This document shows, one piece after another, positions 9,461-18,115 of a stretch of DNA of 64,000 nucleotides. The DNA is from Timema cristinae (Eukaryota > Arthropoda > Insecta > Phasmatodea > Timematidae). The stretch spans positions 2,448,005 to 2,512,004 of the forward strand of contig JBCFYV010000012.1 of assembly GCA_039000515.1 (NCBI GenBank), given 5' to 3'. The translations under genes and the position numbers were made by a program. The stretch's first letter is position 1. Each line of letters begins with the position of its first letter. The notes under the pieces are model-generated. The model had not been told where the DNA came from. It was given only the letters and a program-made list of their open reading frames with translations, and searched no databases.

Positions 9461-9896
9461 TCCCCTACTAGATTACGTCTAGTCAAATTGAATTAGTTGT
9501 TTTTATATATTTTTTATTTAATTCTTGTAAATTTTGTTTATTTTCTTGTACATATTTTAAATTGGAAACCACTTGTTATTTAAATATTATATTATATATA
9601 ATATATAATATATTCAAACGCTCTTTAAACTGGACTTGTAAATTAGCTTAGATATTTAGTACTGGGCCACTATTCCCACTCCCAACCTCAATAAATTGAA
9701 TATTGTTTCTCTACACCTAAACATATATAATATATTTCAAGTGTAAGAATTATTATATAAATATCATTTTTTTAAATTCAATATTTCAAGTATTCTTTTC
9801 ATGTGTGAGCTATATTCTAAAACTTTTATTTGAGTAAATAAATATTATAAAAACTATTATGTGGGTGTTTAACGTCTACACCACTCCCTCCTAGCC
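9461..9896. other. AT-rich intergenic region upstream of copy B ATPase
   Basis: There is no gene. It contains one CTAGTCAAATTGAATTAG unit related to the copy A tandem repeat and a TATATAATATATAATATAT run near 9,590-9,611. It ends in a block, AACGTCTACA, shared with the region before ATPase A. Confidence 0.6.
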
Positions 9897-9931
9897 TATA
9901 AATAATACTAATTTAGCTTATAAGCTCAGTC
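9897..9931 (+). promoter_or_regulatory. TATA plus TCAGTC core promoter of ATPase B
   Basis: TATAAATA (9,897-9,904) lies 31 bp before the A of TCAGTC (9,926-9,931), the spacing of an arthropod TATA/initiator promoter. The ATPase ATG is at 9,942. The right-arm copy is identical in both boxes. Confidence 0.7.
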
Positions 9932-9941
9932 TCAAAACATT

Positions 9942-10385
9942 ATGGACAAGTTGAAACATCAATTTTTGGCCATCATTAGTGGCCCTTTCGGTTGTGAAAA
10001 GTCACATTTTTTAGCCGACTTTATCCATTTCTTGACACAATGTGTGACGTTAAAATTGATAAAACCACCTGTATTATACTTTAGGGGAACCAGGATTCGA
10101 ACAAGCGGGCCATGTCCACGCGTCATATTCTCTAAGGCTTCCGGGAATGGATGATGATTGTAATAAAAGCATCACAGTGGTTATAAAGCACTAATTCAAC
10201 ACTTTGCACGTCAGGTATTTCATGAAAGCTGGGTGTGTTTTTAAAGAGGCTTACCTGATGCTACAAGTACTCCCCACGGTATATATTGTTAGATTTCAAG
10301 TAAGGTACACCCGAATTGTTCAGATATATAACCCGCACAGATGTTCGGGTGCTGAGTGTACCTACCACGCAAAAGCTATAAAAAT
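9942..10385 (+). pseudogene. Polinton packaging ATPase, copy B, Walker B deleted
   Basis: It starts MDKLKHQFLAIISGPFG. Walker A is SGPFGCEKS (9,978-10,004), with Glu in place of the final Gly. The sequence passes from the ASQ-MVIKH region straight to IQHFARQVF. Compared with copy A this removes about 178 bp (A positions near 3,080-3,256) containing Walker B IILDDLM and the following conserved block. The right-arm copy has the same junction. The C-terminus PEWF-like to CTYHAKA is present. Both nucleotide-binding motifs are damaged, so it cannot be an active motor. Confidence 0.82.
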
Positions 10386-10423
10386 ACCAACACACCCCAA
10401 ATTTTACAGATCATTTCATAGCC

Positions 10424-10731
10424 ATGACCCAAAGTACTGAAGCAAGCCCATTTTTTGCGGGCGATGCATCGCATGAACCCGCAGCAAGTGCGCCTTACTG
10501 AAAACGAGAAAAAAAACTTATCGATTCTGTTTGCGTGTATTCACAACACTTTAAAAGGGAAGGCCGTTGAAAAATCACAAAGACAAAGCTACGTGTTCAA
10601 AGCAGGTTTTTGCAAGCTGGTCCAACAAGGACAGTGCTGAAGAATAAGAGATGATTACTCATTCAGAAAGGTGGAGCGTTCCTGCCCTTACTTTTAGCCC
10701 CATTAATCAGCGGTGTCCTTGAATTTTATTA
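10424..10731 (+). pseudogene. Small basic protein with hydrophobic C-terminus, copy B
   Basis: It corresponds to 3,480-3,798 of copy A. The ATG at 10,424 has lost bases seen in the right-arm start MSPKVLKQ. It keeps RMNPQQ, the Lys-rich middle (KGKAVEK) and the hydrophobic end LPLLLAPLISG. It is split over several frames by indels. Function unknown. Confidence 0.55.
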
Positions 10732-10743
10732 AAAAAGTAGATA

Positions 10744-11345
10744 ATGGAAACACTAAAAAGTTAATATTGGTGTCCTAGAAAACATTAACCATTTCGAGCA
10801 ACATCAAAACCACAAGTGGTACAGCCACAAATCTAGTGGTCACCAAGCTCGACAAGGAAATGAAAAAAAATCCTCGCTTCAAAAGTTTTACAAGTTGGAT
10901 TAAACTTTATACCAACAAGTGCTACAGCGCAATCTGCCTTTAGTCAGCAACCCTCCACCACCCTTTAAAAAACCACCCCAATCAACCCTTGAAGTGCCTG
11001 TACTTTCCATCCCTGGTGTATTCAATACTGTAACCCGTACAGGCACGTAAAATACCACGCATTTACTATAACATATTATTTCACGGGGCAGTTTATCTCT
11101 TGGGAGGTAAAAGTGGAAGTGAGTATTCTAGATACGCCTCACCGTGGATCAATATCGTGTGTGTAGTCAAAGATCTTGTCAGAGCAATTAAGATCACAGT
11201 GAACCGTCGGGTGCCGAAGTTTCTCACGGCGCTTCAAAAATTAACGTCCCGAAAGAATTTATGGTAAACCCAAAACGCTTGGCACCCATTAGAGATCCGA
11301 CTTCCTACCTCAACCACTTACACCGTTGCAACGCCTTTAAGATAA
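10744..11345 (+). pseudogene. Conserved Polinton protein upstream of integrase, copy B
   Basis: It corresponds to 3,813-4,410 of copy A. The start near ATG 10,744 leads into a KKLILVS block with a stop where copy A reads on. Later landmarks include LDKEM (about 10,850), SIPGVFNT (about 11,002-11,026) and FLTALQKLTSRKNL (about 11,220-11,262). It is frameshifted throughout. No enzymatic motif is visible, and the role is unknown. Confidence 0.5.
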
Positions 11346-11349
11346 ATAA

Positions 11350-12440
11350 ATTGTAAGGGTGGGTGGGTGGATGAAAACAGGTGGCTGCCTTTCCGACTTA
11401 GTAACCGTTTAGCTGACATCTACTATGACCCTTCTCATCCTGCAGGGTTTTCAGGGGCGGCATCTCTCATAAAGGCATCCAAGAAAAACCTGGCCAAAGT
11501 ACGAGAAAGGCTTTGTGCGCAGCGCTTTTACGCCACACAAACCTGTGATAAAAAAAAATTCAGCACAACAAGTACGTGGTGTCAAACATTGACGATCTCT
11601 GGCAAGCCGATCTCAACAATATACGAAGTCTCGGCAATTACAACGACGGTACCATGTACTTGCCACCGTCATTGACGTGGTTTTCAAGAAAGGCCTGGGT
11701 GAGGACGCATCTCCCTGCAAGATGGGGAGCGTTGTGAGGACGCCTTTCATGAAATTTTCAAACAAAGTGGCCGGTAAACCTCTAAGTTTACAAGACGGAC
11801 AAGGAGACAGAGATCATGCCAAAGCCTAGTTTGAAAATGTATCAATAAGAAAGCATGTATTACTGCAAAAATCATAAAATTTGGATGGTAAAGGCAATCA
11901 TCGTGGAAAGATTCAATGGTCTCTGAAAGGGTGCATTTGGGACTACTTTTACTAAAAAATAGCACGTATCACTATGTGGACATCCTCAAGATCTTTGTCG
12001 ACGCTTACAATGGCACAAAAAATTCCATATCAAGATGGCATCATGCGACTTTTAGAAACCAGTGTTTCAAGTCTGATATAATCTGTATGGCAAGTGGCGC
12101 CCAAACTAGAATAGTAAACCAAAACTCAAATTTGTGACTCGGTGCGTTATAGCAAATTCAAAATGCTGTTTTGAAAAGGGCTACGAGAGAAATTGGGTGA
12201 AGAAATTTTCAAATACAATAGTGTTTGTTGTGAAAGCCAGTCGTCTACATGTTGGGCAATCTTAGTGGGGGGGAGGTGGGGAACGTTGTACGAACCCGAA
12301 TTGCAATACGTACTTCTTCCCGAAACTTTTAAAAGTAGATAAATTACTACGTGTCAAGGTAAAGTGCTAGAATAAAGTTTTACGTGCAGTGGAAAGGCTA
12401 CTCCCCAATTTAATTCTTGGATTCCTGCCAGTTACATCGT
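11350..12440 (+). pseudogene. Retrovirus-type integrase with C-terminal chromodomain, copy B
   Basis: The N-terminal landmark LADIYYDPSHPAGFSGAASL starts near 11,409. The DDE triad is visible across frames: first Asp in WQAD (codon 11,609-11,611), second in TDKE (11,798-11,800) and Glu in IIVERF (11,906-11,908). The C-terminal chromodomain has FKVDKLLRVK (about 12,325-12,355), VQWKGYS (about 12,385) and, intact only in the right arm, KFNSWIPA. Such chromodomain integrases are typical of Polintons and may steer insertion to particular chromatin. Several indels and a weakened region between the second Asp and Glu make it non-functional as written. Confidence 0.88.
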
Positions 12441-13197
12441 GTACTACCATAAAGGAACCATTTTAACATCCCATTTCAAAGCGACAGCTCCTTTGGGATA
12501 TTACCCGAAAAATACCTCCAAATTTCACCAAGCAATTACCCTACATCTTACACTCGCGGACATTGGAAATATCTCTCGCCGAATTCCAATATCCATGTTC
12601 TTTCACTACCAAAACGAGGGCCAAAATTATTTCTATGGTACAACTGGGTGGATGCTAACGGTGTGAAACAAATATCAAGGATCACATCCCACCTGGAATA
12701 ACAGCACTATCCTTTTAAATTGGTCTAAGCCCTAAACGATGTATTTTCGTTTAAAGGAGATTTTGAAGTTGCATTCAAGTACACACACCCAGCAAAAAAG
12801 TGGACATTGTTTCTTCTTCACCAAATATATATCTGTTGACTCTATCTAGTCAACTAGGGTTAGAGCTCTGTTTCGATCCTAATACTTATCTGATCAATGT
12901 CAAAATCACCGTACCTGCCAACATTCTACTAGCTTGCCCTCGAAAATGTACATCTACACGGATATAGCCAATCCTCAGACCATGTGTGACATTATGGTAA
13001 CCACTTCTACGTATCGTTGGTATCAAACAACACAAACATGTCTACGCATAAATAGGACAGTTAGCTATACTCTGTTTAAACTACGTGCCCATACTTAGAA
13101 GAGAAATTGAAAGTCTGGAAATCAAAAAATAAGAACAGAAACTGGTGAGCCTGTACCATTCGAGTTTGAAAGAGTGTGCGTTGAAGCCTCATTTTAG
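12441..13197 (+). pseudogene. Penton-like (minor capsid) Polinton protein, copy B
   Basis: It lies directly behind the integrase and ends VPFEFERVCVEASF at TAG 13,195-13,197; about 250 aa. Landmarks are an FxxxFKATA start region, YPKNT, the TLDGHWNIS-type block that is clearer in the right arm, ISMFFHY and EGQN (about 12,590-12,630), and MYIYTDIANPQTMCDIM (about 12,948-12,998). This family is a conserved Polinton virion gene that I take to be the minor jelly-roll (penton) protein; the exact capsid role is inference. It is entirely absent from copy A. It has at least four frame breaks. Confidence 0.6.
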
Positions 13198-13229
13198 ACT
13201 CTGCAAAACCTGACTGTCCCTACCAAAGA

Positions 13230-13609
13230 TACCAAGTCAACCAGGCTAGAACAGGAATTCTTCAAACTACCACGGTGTTCCCTACAACGTGTGCATGGAA
13301 TAATAATTTTATTCAGTGGCTTTTTAAGACGTCGTACTGAGAAGTGTGCTAAAGTTATTGGGAAACAGGTGCTTCATACGAGCAATCGACGTGCTTTATG
13401 ACGTCGCCAATCACGTTGTCGTTTCAAAGAGTCCCTACTCCAGCGTGTCGGTGAGGCTGAAACAAACCTAAACGCAGGTCAAAGCAGAAGATTGAAGCAC
13501 TGATGAGCACTCAGGCTAAAATGGTGCCACAAGAAGCACCGCGTCAGTCTTCTGTCGTTGCCCGACGTAAAAAGGGCCCAAAAAAGAAGTGTAGATATTT
13601 TCAGTTTTA
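13230..13609 (+). pseudogene. Small basic virion-type protein, copy B
   Basis: It begins at YQVNQARTGIL (codon 13,230), a typical N-terminus of this Polinton family, and continues through LRRRTEKCAKVIGKQVLHTS and a Lys/Arg-rich end before the capsid gene. Copy A lacks the first part. About 120 aa. A DNA-binding or membrane-active minor virion role is inferred from its basic composition and position. It is frameshifted near 13,400 and 13,470. Confidence 0.55.
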
Positions 13610-13610
13610 A

Positions 13611-14876
13611 ATGTTGTTCCTACACCTGCGAGTGTTCCAGCAGTGAACTTGATCTCCCGCCCACGCAAACCAATTTTTAAAGTGGACAATGGATCAAAAA
13701 CAACTCTTCCCACACCGATGATTCGCCCATCGAATTTATCTTTAACCGGTCAAGTCCGAATTCTATATCGATCTTTCACAGACCATGTTCTATCTCAGGT
13801 GGCTCTCATGAAACCGGGTGGTAGCACTTTCACCAAGGTGGATCAAATCGCTCCCTAAACAAATGGTTGCATTCGCTATTCACACAGGTGGATGTGTTTT
13901 TTAAACCAAAAACTAGTCTCACCACCCACAATGCATATGCTTTTTGATCGTACATTGAGATAGTACTCAATTACAACAATGAATCCAAAAGAACACATTT
14001 GACTCGCGGTTTGTGGTTCACAGACAGCCACGGAACTTTTGAGGAGTTTAACTCTGGCAACAAGGGATTTGAGACTCGTCGTAGTCTCACTGCAAAAAGT
14101 ATGATGTTGTAAACTAATCATCTGGGTATCTACACGATGACGTGTTTAGTCAAGAGAAATACCTGTTGAAACGGCACTGAACTCAGAAGTCAAGTGGTCC
14201 GTTCTAGAGATGGGTTTAGTATTATGGCAGTCCCTGAAATCCCACACTTTAAAGTTCACATCGTTGAAGCCTATCTTCTAGTGTGACATGTTAAGGTAGC
14301 ACCTTCTATGCTGTGACCCATGCCAAATCATTTAAAAGTCAGTCCTGCAAATTATCCCCCATTACCCGCTGGAAGAAACACGTTCACTATTCCTACGGGT
14401 GTGCAAGGGAAATCACTGGATAACGTATTCACTGGACAATTACCCAAATGATGCATCCTGGATTTGTATCAAACGCTGCGTTCAATGGAGACGCCATCAA
14501 GAACCGTTCAGCTTTCAAACCTACGGCATGAACCATTTTTCGCTATAGGTGGACGGGGAGCAAGTTCCGTCCAAGCCGTTACAGCCCGATTTTTTAAACG
14601 GCAACTATGTCATGTCCTACCACACATTGTTTTCTGGAAGAGGAATCAATTTCATAAAAGGGGGTACGAGAATTTACACGGAACCCTTTTCCCTTAGGGA
14701 TATCATCTTATGGCTTTCGATCTCACACCAAAACGTTCCGCACACATGACATCGCATTGAATTTGACAAGGCTGATTCTCTGTGCCTCACCGAAATCGTC
14801 AATTGTATCGTGTACGGGAGTTTGTCACATCATCACCATCGACAAAGATAAAAACGTCTTGACTGATTTGAAGTTA
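13611..14876 (+). pseudogene. Polinton major capsid-type protein, copy B
   Basis: The same family as 5,403-6,678. A short insertion after ATG 13,611 puts the start out of frame with CECSSSELD, so the true start is unclear. Landmarks: ARKPIFKVDNGS-like segment, FLNQKLVSPPxNAYAY (about 13,897-13,945), RGLWFTDSHGTFEEF (about 14,005-14,050), LLNGTELR (about 14,163-14,190), and a C-terminal DKDKNV. Many indels break it. The gene is followed after 39 bp by the exonuclease-like gene, as in copy A. Confidence 0.72.
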
Positions 14877-14915
14877 TATAAGCAACTTTCCTCAATTACC
14901 CCCATTATTTAAATC

Positions 14916-15479
14916 ATGGACGTCTTTTGTAGATTTCCAGAGCTTCATCGACGACAGCAAAGAGTTTATCGTCAAGTAACTGAGTGTTTATCTTATGGGG
15001 TTTACATTTACTTTAACATTGAGTTTTTTAAAACCCCCATACGCTATCGAGGAACTTTCAAGCTGTGCTAAAAAGCAAGCCGACTATATCGTCAAAAACT
15101 GCACGGTATCCCTGGGATAGCGGTGATGTGGATTACAGCCTGCTTGAATCCCTCATCTCTTGTGCCACAACCGCGTGCAAAAACCATCTACGTCAAGGGG
15201 ACAGAAAATAAAATGTTTTTAGCCAAATGCACGCATACACTTGTCGGAAATCTGTACGACAGAGATTGTTCGTCTTTGAAAACTCTTAAATTGGGCCGCA
15301 CCATGTGCATGGCACATAGTTTTGTGTGGAATTTGGGTTTGGCCCCCATCGTTTGGGGACTTCGAGATTGGATGATTGACTAGGAAAAACGCACACCATA
15401 ATACTGCGCTGAAAAACAAATTTGTGGTTCCGTTCTGTACGTCGGGAGTTTTCCCTGCTGTTAACTACCCCAAGAATAG
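14916..15479 (+). pseudogene. DnaQ-like exonuclease candidate, copy B
   Basis: The start is ATG 14,916 (MDVFCRFPE after a one-base insertion; the original is MDVIVDFQSF). A long open stretch from about 15,123 carries YVKGTENKMFL, SLKTLKLGRT and LRDWM. The acidic N-terminus, the SLKTL block and the following His region resemble a DEDDh exonuclease, but this is not proven. The end overlaps the protease start in another frame. Other frame breaks lie near 14,960-15,060. Confidence 0.48.
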
Positions 15480-15905
15480 CGTGACCTGCCGCTCTCATCA
15501 TCAACGTGGATCCACTCACTAAGCCTGGGATGCATTGGGTTTGCCATATTTTATCGACAAGAACGGCGTGGGATAATATTTTGACAGCTATGCTTTCTAC
15601 CACATAAAAGTCCATCTGGCATTTATACGAAAAAACATTTCCACACTTTCTCATAATACGATACAACTTCAAAGAATAGCCTCAGACGTTTATGGCCATT
15701 ACTGAAACCTTCTCTATCGCAAACAGAATATTCCAATGAAAAATTACCTAGCTATTTTTTCACCCACCAATGATACAATCAAGGGACTCTAAGTGTTGAG
15801 ATATTACAACAAAAATTTTTCAAGAGGATAGGATCCTGCAGCCCCTCAAGAATCTACGTCCAATCAGCATACTCCTTGTTTTTCCCCTATAAAAGGGGCA
15901 TCCCA
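15376..15905 (+). pseudogene. Adenain-type protease, copy B, catalytic Cys replaced by Tyr
   Basis: The expected MDTHTI start is damaged here (GGAAAAACGC in place of GGACACGC) but is present in the right-arm B' copy. The catalytic His region (MHWV-like, about 15,531), YFDSYA (about 15,579-15,597) and the C-terminal block are recognisable. At the nucleophile position the sequence reads SDVYGHYC (about 15,685-15,708), where copy A has DVCGHYC; the codon is TAT. The same Tyr occurs in the right arm, so the loss is ancestral to both arms. Frame breaks add to the damage. Confidence 0.82.
15860..15896 (+). promoter_or_regulatory. CCAAT plus TATAAAAGG promoter for the ~235-aa gene, copy B
   Basis: CCAATCA (15,860-15,866) and TATAAAAGG (15,888-15,896) precede the ATG at 15,954. 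Spacing between the boxes is longer than in copy A because of an inserted TCCTTGTTTTTCCC stretch. Confidence 0.68.
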
Positions 15906-15953
15906 ACGGCGTGCTGGCCAATGCACAACAGTCGTCGAAGCGAAAAAAACATC

Positions 15954-16661
15954 ATGGAAGGTCAAGAACGTTTGCACCCGCAAAGCAAAGCTGGTAAGGT
16001 CACTCGCCATTACCAGTATTTTAACATTAGTTTCCGCTGACAAGTCGACGCCAAATGAGTCATCGTCAGCATGAATGTCAAAAACAACTTACTCTTAAGT
16101 CCAGCTGGGAAACATGTGGGGGGAATTTTGTTGTGTTTTTAAAACGTACAGAGTGGCAAGAACTGGGCAACTACAAGTCGGTCATATCAAAGTTTTTTAG
16201 TAACACGCAGCCTCCTCAGAATATTAGTTTGACTAGTCATAAAATCTCTCTGAGGCGCATGTTCGGTGACCATATGGTTATCATCAATAGAGAAACAAGA
16301 TACCAGACTCAAACAGGTCACCTATCTAACACCTAGCTGGGCGCGTCTTTGTGAGGTGGTGGGACCTGATTGACGTTGCCGTCGACCGACGGATATGTGG
16401 TTGACATCCATCGCACGATATTGCAACGATTTGATCGACACACCGTGGATGTATGCGACACGCTAACAGAATCAGTGAATGTCATCGATCTCGAACAGCC
16501 TACGGTGAAAACACACATCAAAACCTGGATCTTATCAATGCTACCTACTATACACCTCAAGTCGTCGGTTTGGACTATTACATGCTGGATTGTAAACTAA
16601 AAAAAAATTATTCTAACAAAATCTAAGAAACACTGTAGAAAAACGTAAAAGGGCGAAATAG
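15954..16661 (+). pseudogene. Conserved Polinton protein of unknown function (~235 aa), copy B
   Basis: It runs from ATG 15,954 to TAG 16,659-16,661, the same length as copy A. It shows ISLTSHKISLRRMFGDHMV (about 16,224-16,280), SWARLCE-like and VVGLDYYMLDC-like blocks. No known domain is evident. Frame breaks lie near 16,080-16,140, 16,290 and 16,350; the right-arm copy is open over the last 182 codons. An AATAAA lies at 16,721-16,726, 60 bp past the stop, and could be a polyadenylation signal. Confidence 0.58.
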
Positions 16662-17159
16662 CTTCATTCCTGTCAAAGTGTATAGTAAATATTAGTAAGT
16701 CTTAAACCTTAATTTTAATAAATAAATGTGTGTCTGTGGAACCTTTTAATGTATAATAAAATATACGTTTGTAATATTGTGTTTTATTTCACGCAAACCC
16801 TGTTTGTTCCCTTACCTTATCCCAACACTTAGGCTAACAAGATACGAGTCCCCGACTTGTCAAACCACCAAACTGGCATTAAGTATGAACAAGGTCAATG
16901 ATCTCCCAGTTTTCAAGGTCACAATCTATTTCTTTCCCCGGCTAGTCTTGTCGAGCCTCCAAACATGGCGCCAAATATGAGTCATCAGGGCAAACCCATT
17001 GACACATATAACGGAGTGTTGCGACATCAACAACGCAAGATGACCTCACCAAATCGGGGCCAACTTGTTTTTTTAAAGCCACCAAACTGTGACAGATATG
17101 AGGCATCAGGGAAAAACCCATTGCCACATTAAAGACCTACAGAAAAAACTCTATAAATA
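16662..17159. repeat. Copy B tail: degenerate repeats like those of copy A
   Basis: There is no gene. After AT-rich sequence with an AATAAA, blocks such as CGACTTGTCAAACCACCAAA, CTTGTCGAGCCTCCAAA and GGCGCCAAATATGAGTCATC (about 16,850-16,985) repeat with changes to about 17,120. They match the tail behind copy A, supporting a shared 3' end for both element copies. Confidence 0.6.
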
Positions 17160-17400
17160 ACCTTTGCTATATTGAAGGAGGACAACAGGTCGCTAAACCC
17201 CATGTCGTCATGGAATAACCAGGTGGGAAATGGAGGGAAAGCACCCGACCTTCGCCAGTGCTAAAAAATAACAGCCAATCACAGCGCTGTACTGAGCCAG
17301 TGCTATAAATAGCATGCAATGTCAACGCTGTTCCGATACGCCCCATCCATCTACTTATGGTATTTGACATATTGTGAGGGGCTAGTAGCATCTAGCCATC
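17160..17400. promoter_or_regulatory. CCAAT/TATA-containing direct-repeat region
   Basis: GCCAGTGCTATAAATAGC (17,298-17,315) and a decayed copy GCCAGTGCTAAAAAATAAC (about 17,256-17,274) flank CAGCCAATCACAGC. In the right arm (51,345-51,400) both copies keep the TATTTATAGCACTGGC form. It looks like a duplicated promoter, which could fire in either direction. No gene is recognised next to it. Confidence 0.4.
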
Positions 17401-17639
17401 ACATACTATTATTGTTAACCAAACGGAAAAACACACAAAAAAAAATCATAAATGATCTACGCTGGTGATAACATTTCGAGTGACTTACCATTCACACGTC
17501 TCGCTGGTCAGCTCCACTGAAAGCGTCGCTTAAACTAAAAACAGTTCCCTTTGATCAACCTACGTCAAAAACAAAAAACCCCTCAACTTTTTCTAAAACA
17601 ATTTAAGTGCGCACCGGTGCAATCGCCATTCGGCGCATA
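17401..17639 (-). other. Possible non-coding exon with splice donor (minus strand)
   Basis: No ORF is present. On the minus strand the sequence GAGACGTGTGAATGGTAAGTCACTCG holds a strong 5' splice-site match (GTAAGT at about 17,484-17,489). The right arm has CTGGTAAGT. It could be the first exon of a host or retroelement transcript; no acceptor or coding exon was tied to it. Confidence 0.3.
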
Positions 17640-18115
17640 CGTGACTTCAATTTAGATGGATCCAGCCCGATATTGGTCGACTTCCCCCACTTCCTTTCCT
17701 TTATCTTGGCCAATTTAGATGTGATTAAATGGGCGTATACTAGTAAAGCATGTACTTAAAAGCATATTCCCGAATTTGCACTTCTTAGAGAGGTGGTGAG
17801 TTTATATACTTCTAAACTTTCCAATATGATATTAGGGGGTCGATTGTTCTTCTTCGTGGGTGATGGAAAATATGATTATTTCATAAATACGCAAAGCAAA
17901 ACTTACCTCGATACCCGTGAATTCTTGCTGATTCAACATTTTGGAGCGTTCCTAGGGCTCCTTCAGGATAAAAGGATCACGCAGAACCGATAAGCCCATC
18001 CATCTAATATCCGGAATGCAGTCAGAGGTTTAACTGCTGGTCCATCAGAATCTGCCAGTACCCGGTTTTGAGATCAAGGGTGCTGAAAACCTTGACTGTC
18101 TTATCTCTTGGAGGA
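17640..18115 (-). pseudogene. Gypsy-type reverse transcriptase fragment (left arm)
   Basis: On the minus strand it encodes the RT block VFSTLDLKTGYWQI, a TLQNMLNQ segment, and a GKFCFAYIYEIIIFS-like active-site region, ending in SLKKCKFG and SLKYIA. These are Ty3/gypsy palm-domain motifs. The YxDD aspartates are lost (reads YIYE in the right arm). No flanking integrase, RNase H or LTR is seen nearby, so this is an isolated fragment of about 160 codons with frame breaks. Confidence 0.8.

Larger units (their letters stand above)
9100..17120 (+). mobile_element. Polinton/Maverick-like element, copy B (left arm)
   Basis: This second Polinton-type cluster lies head to tail behind copy A, on the same strand and in the same gene order from ATPase to the ~235-aa protein. 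It contains the integrase C-terminus with chromodomain and the penton-like gene that copy A lacks. It has no PolB in front of its ATPase, its ATPase lacks about 178 bp including Walker B, and its protease has Tyr at the catalytic Cys. The right-arm copy shares all three defects. Confidence 0.88.
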
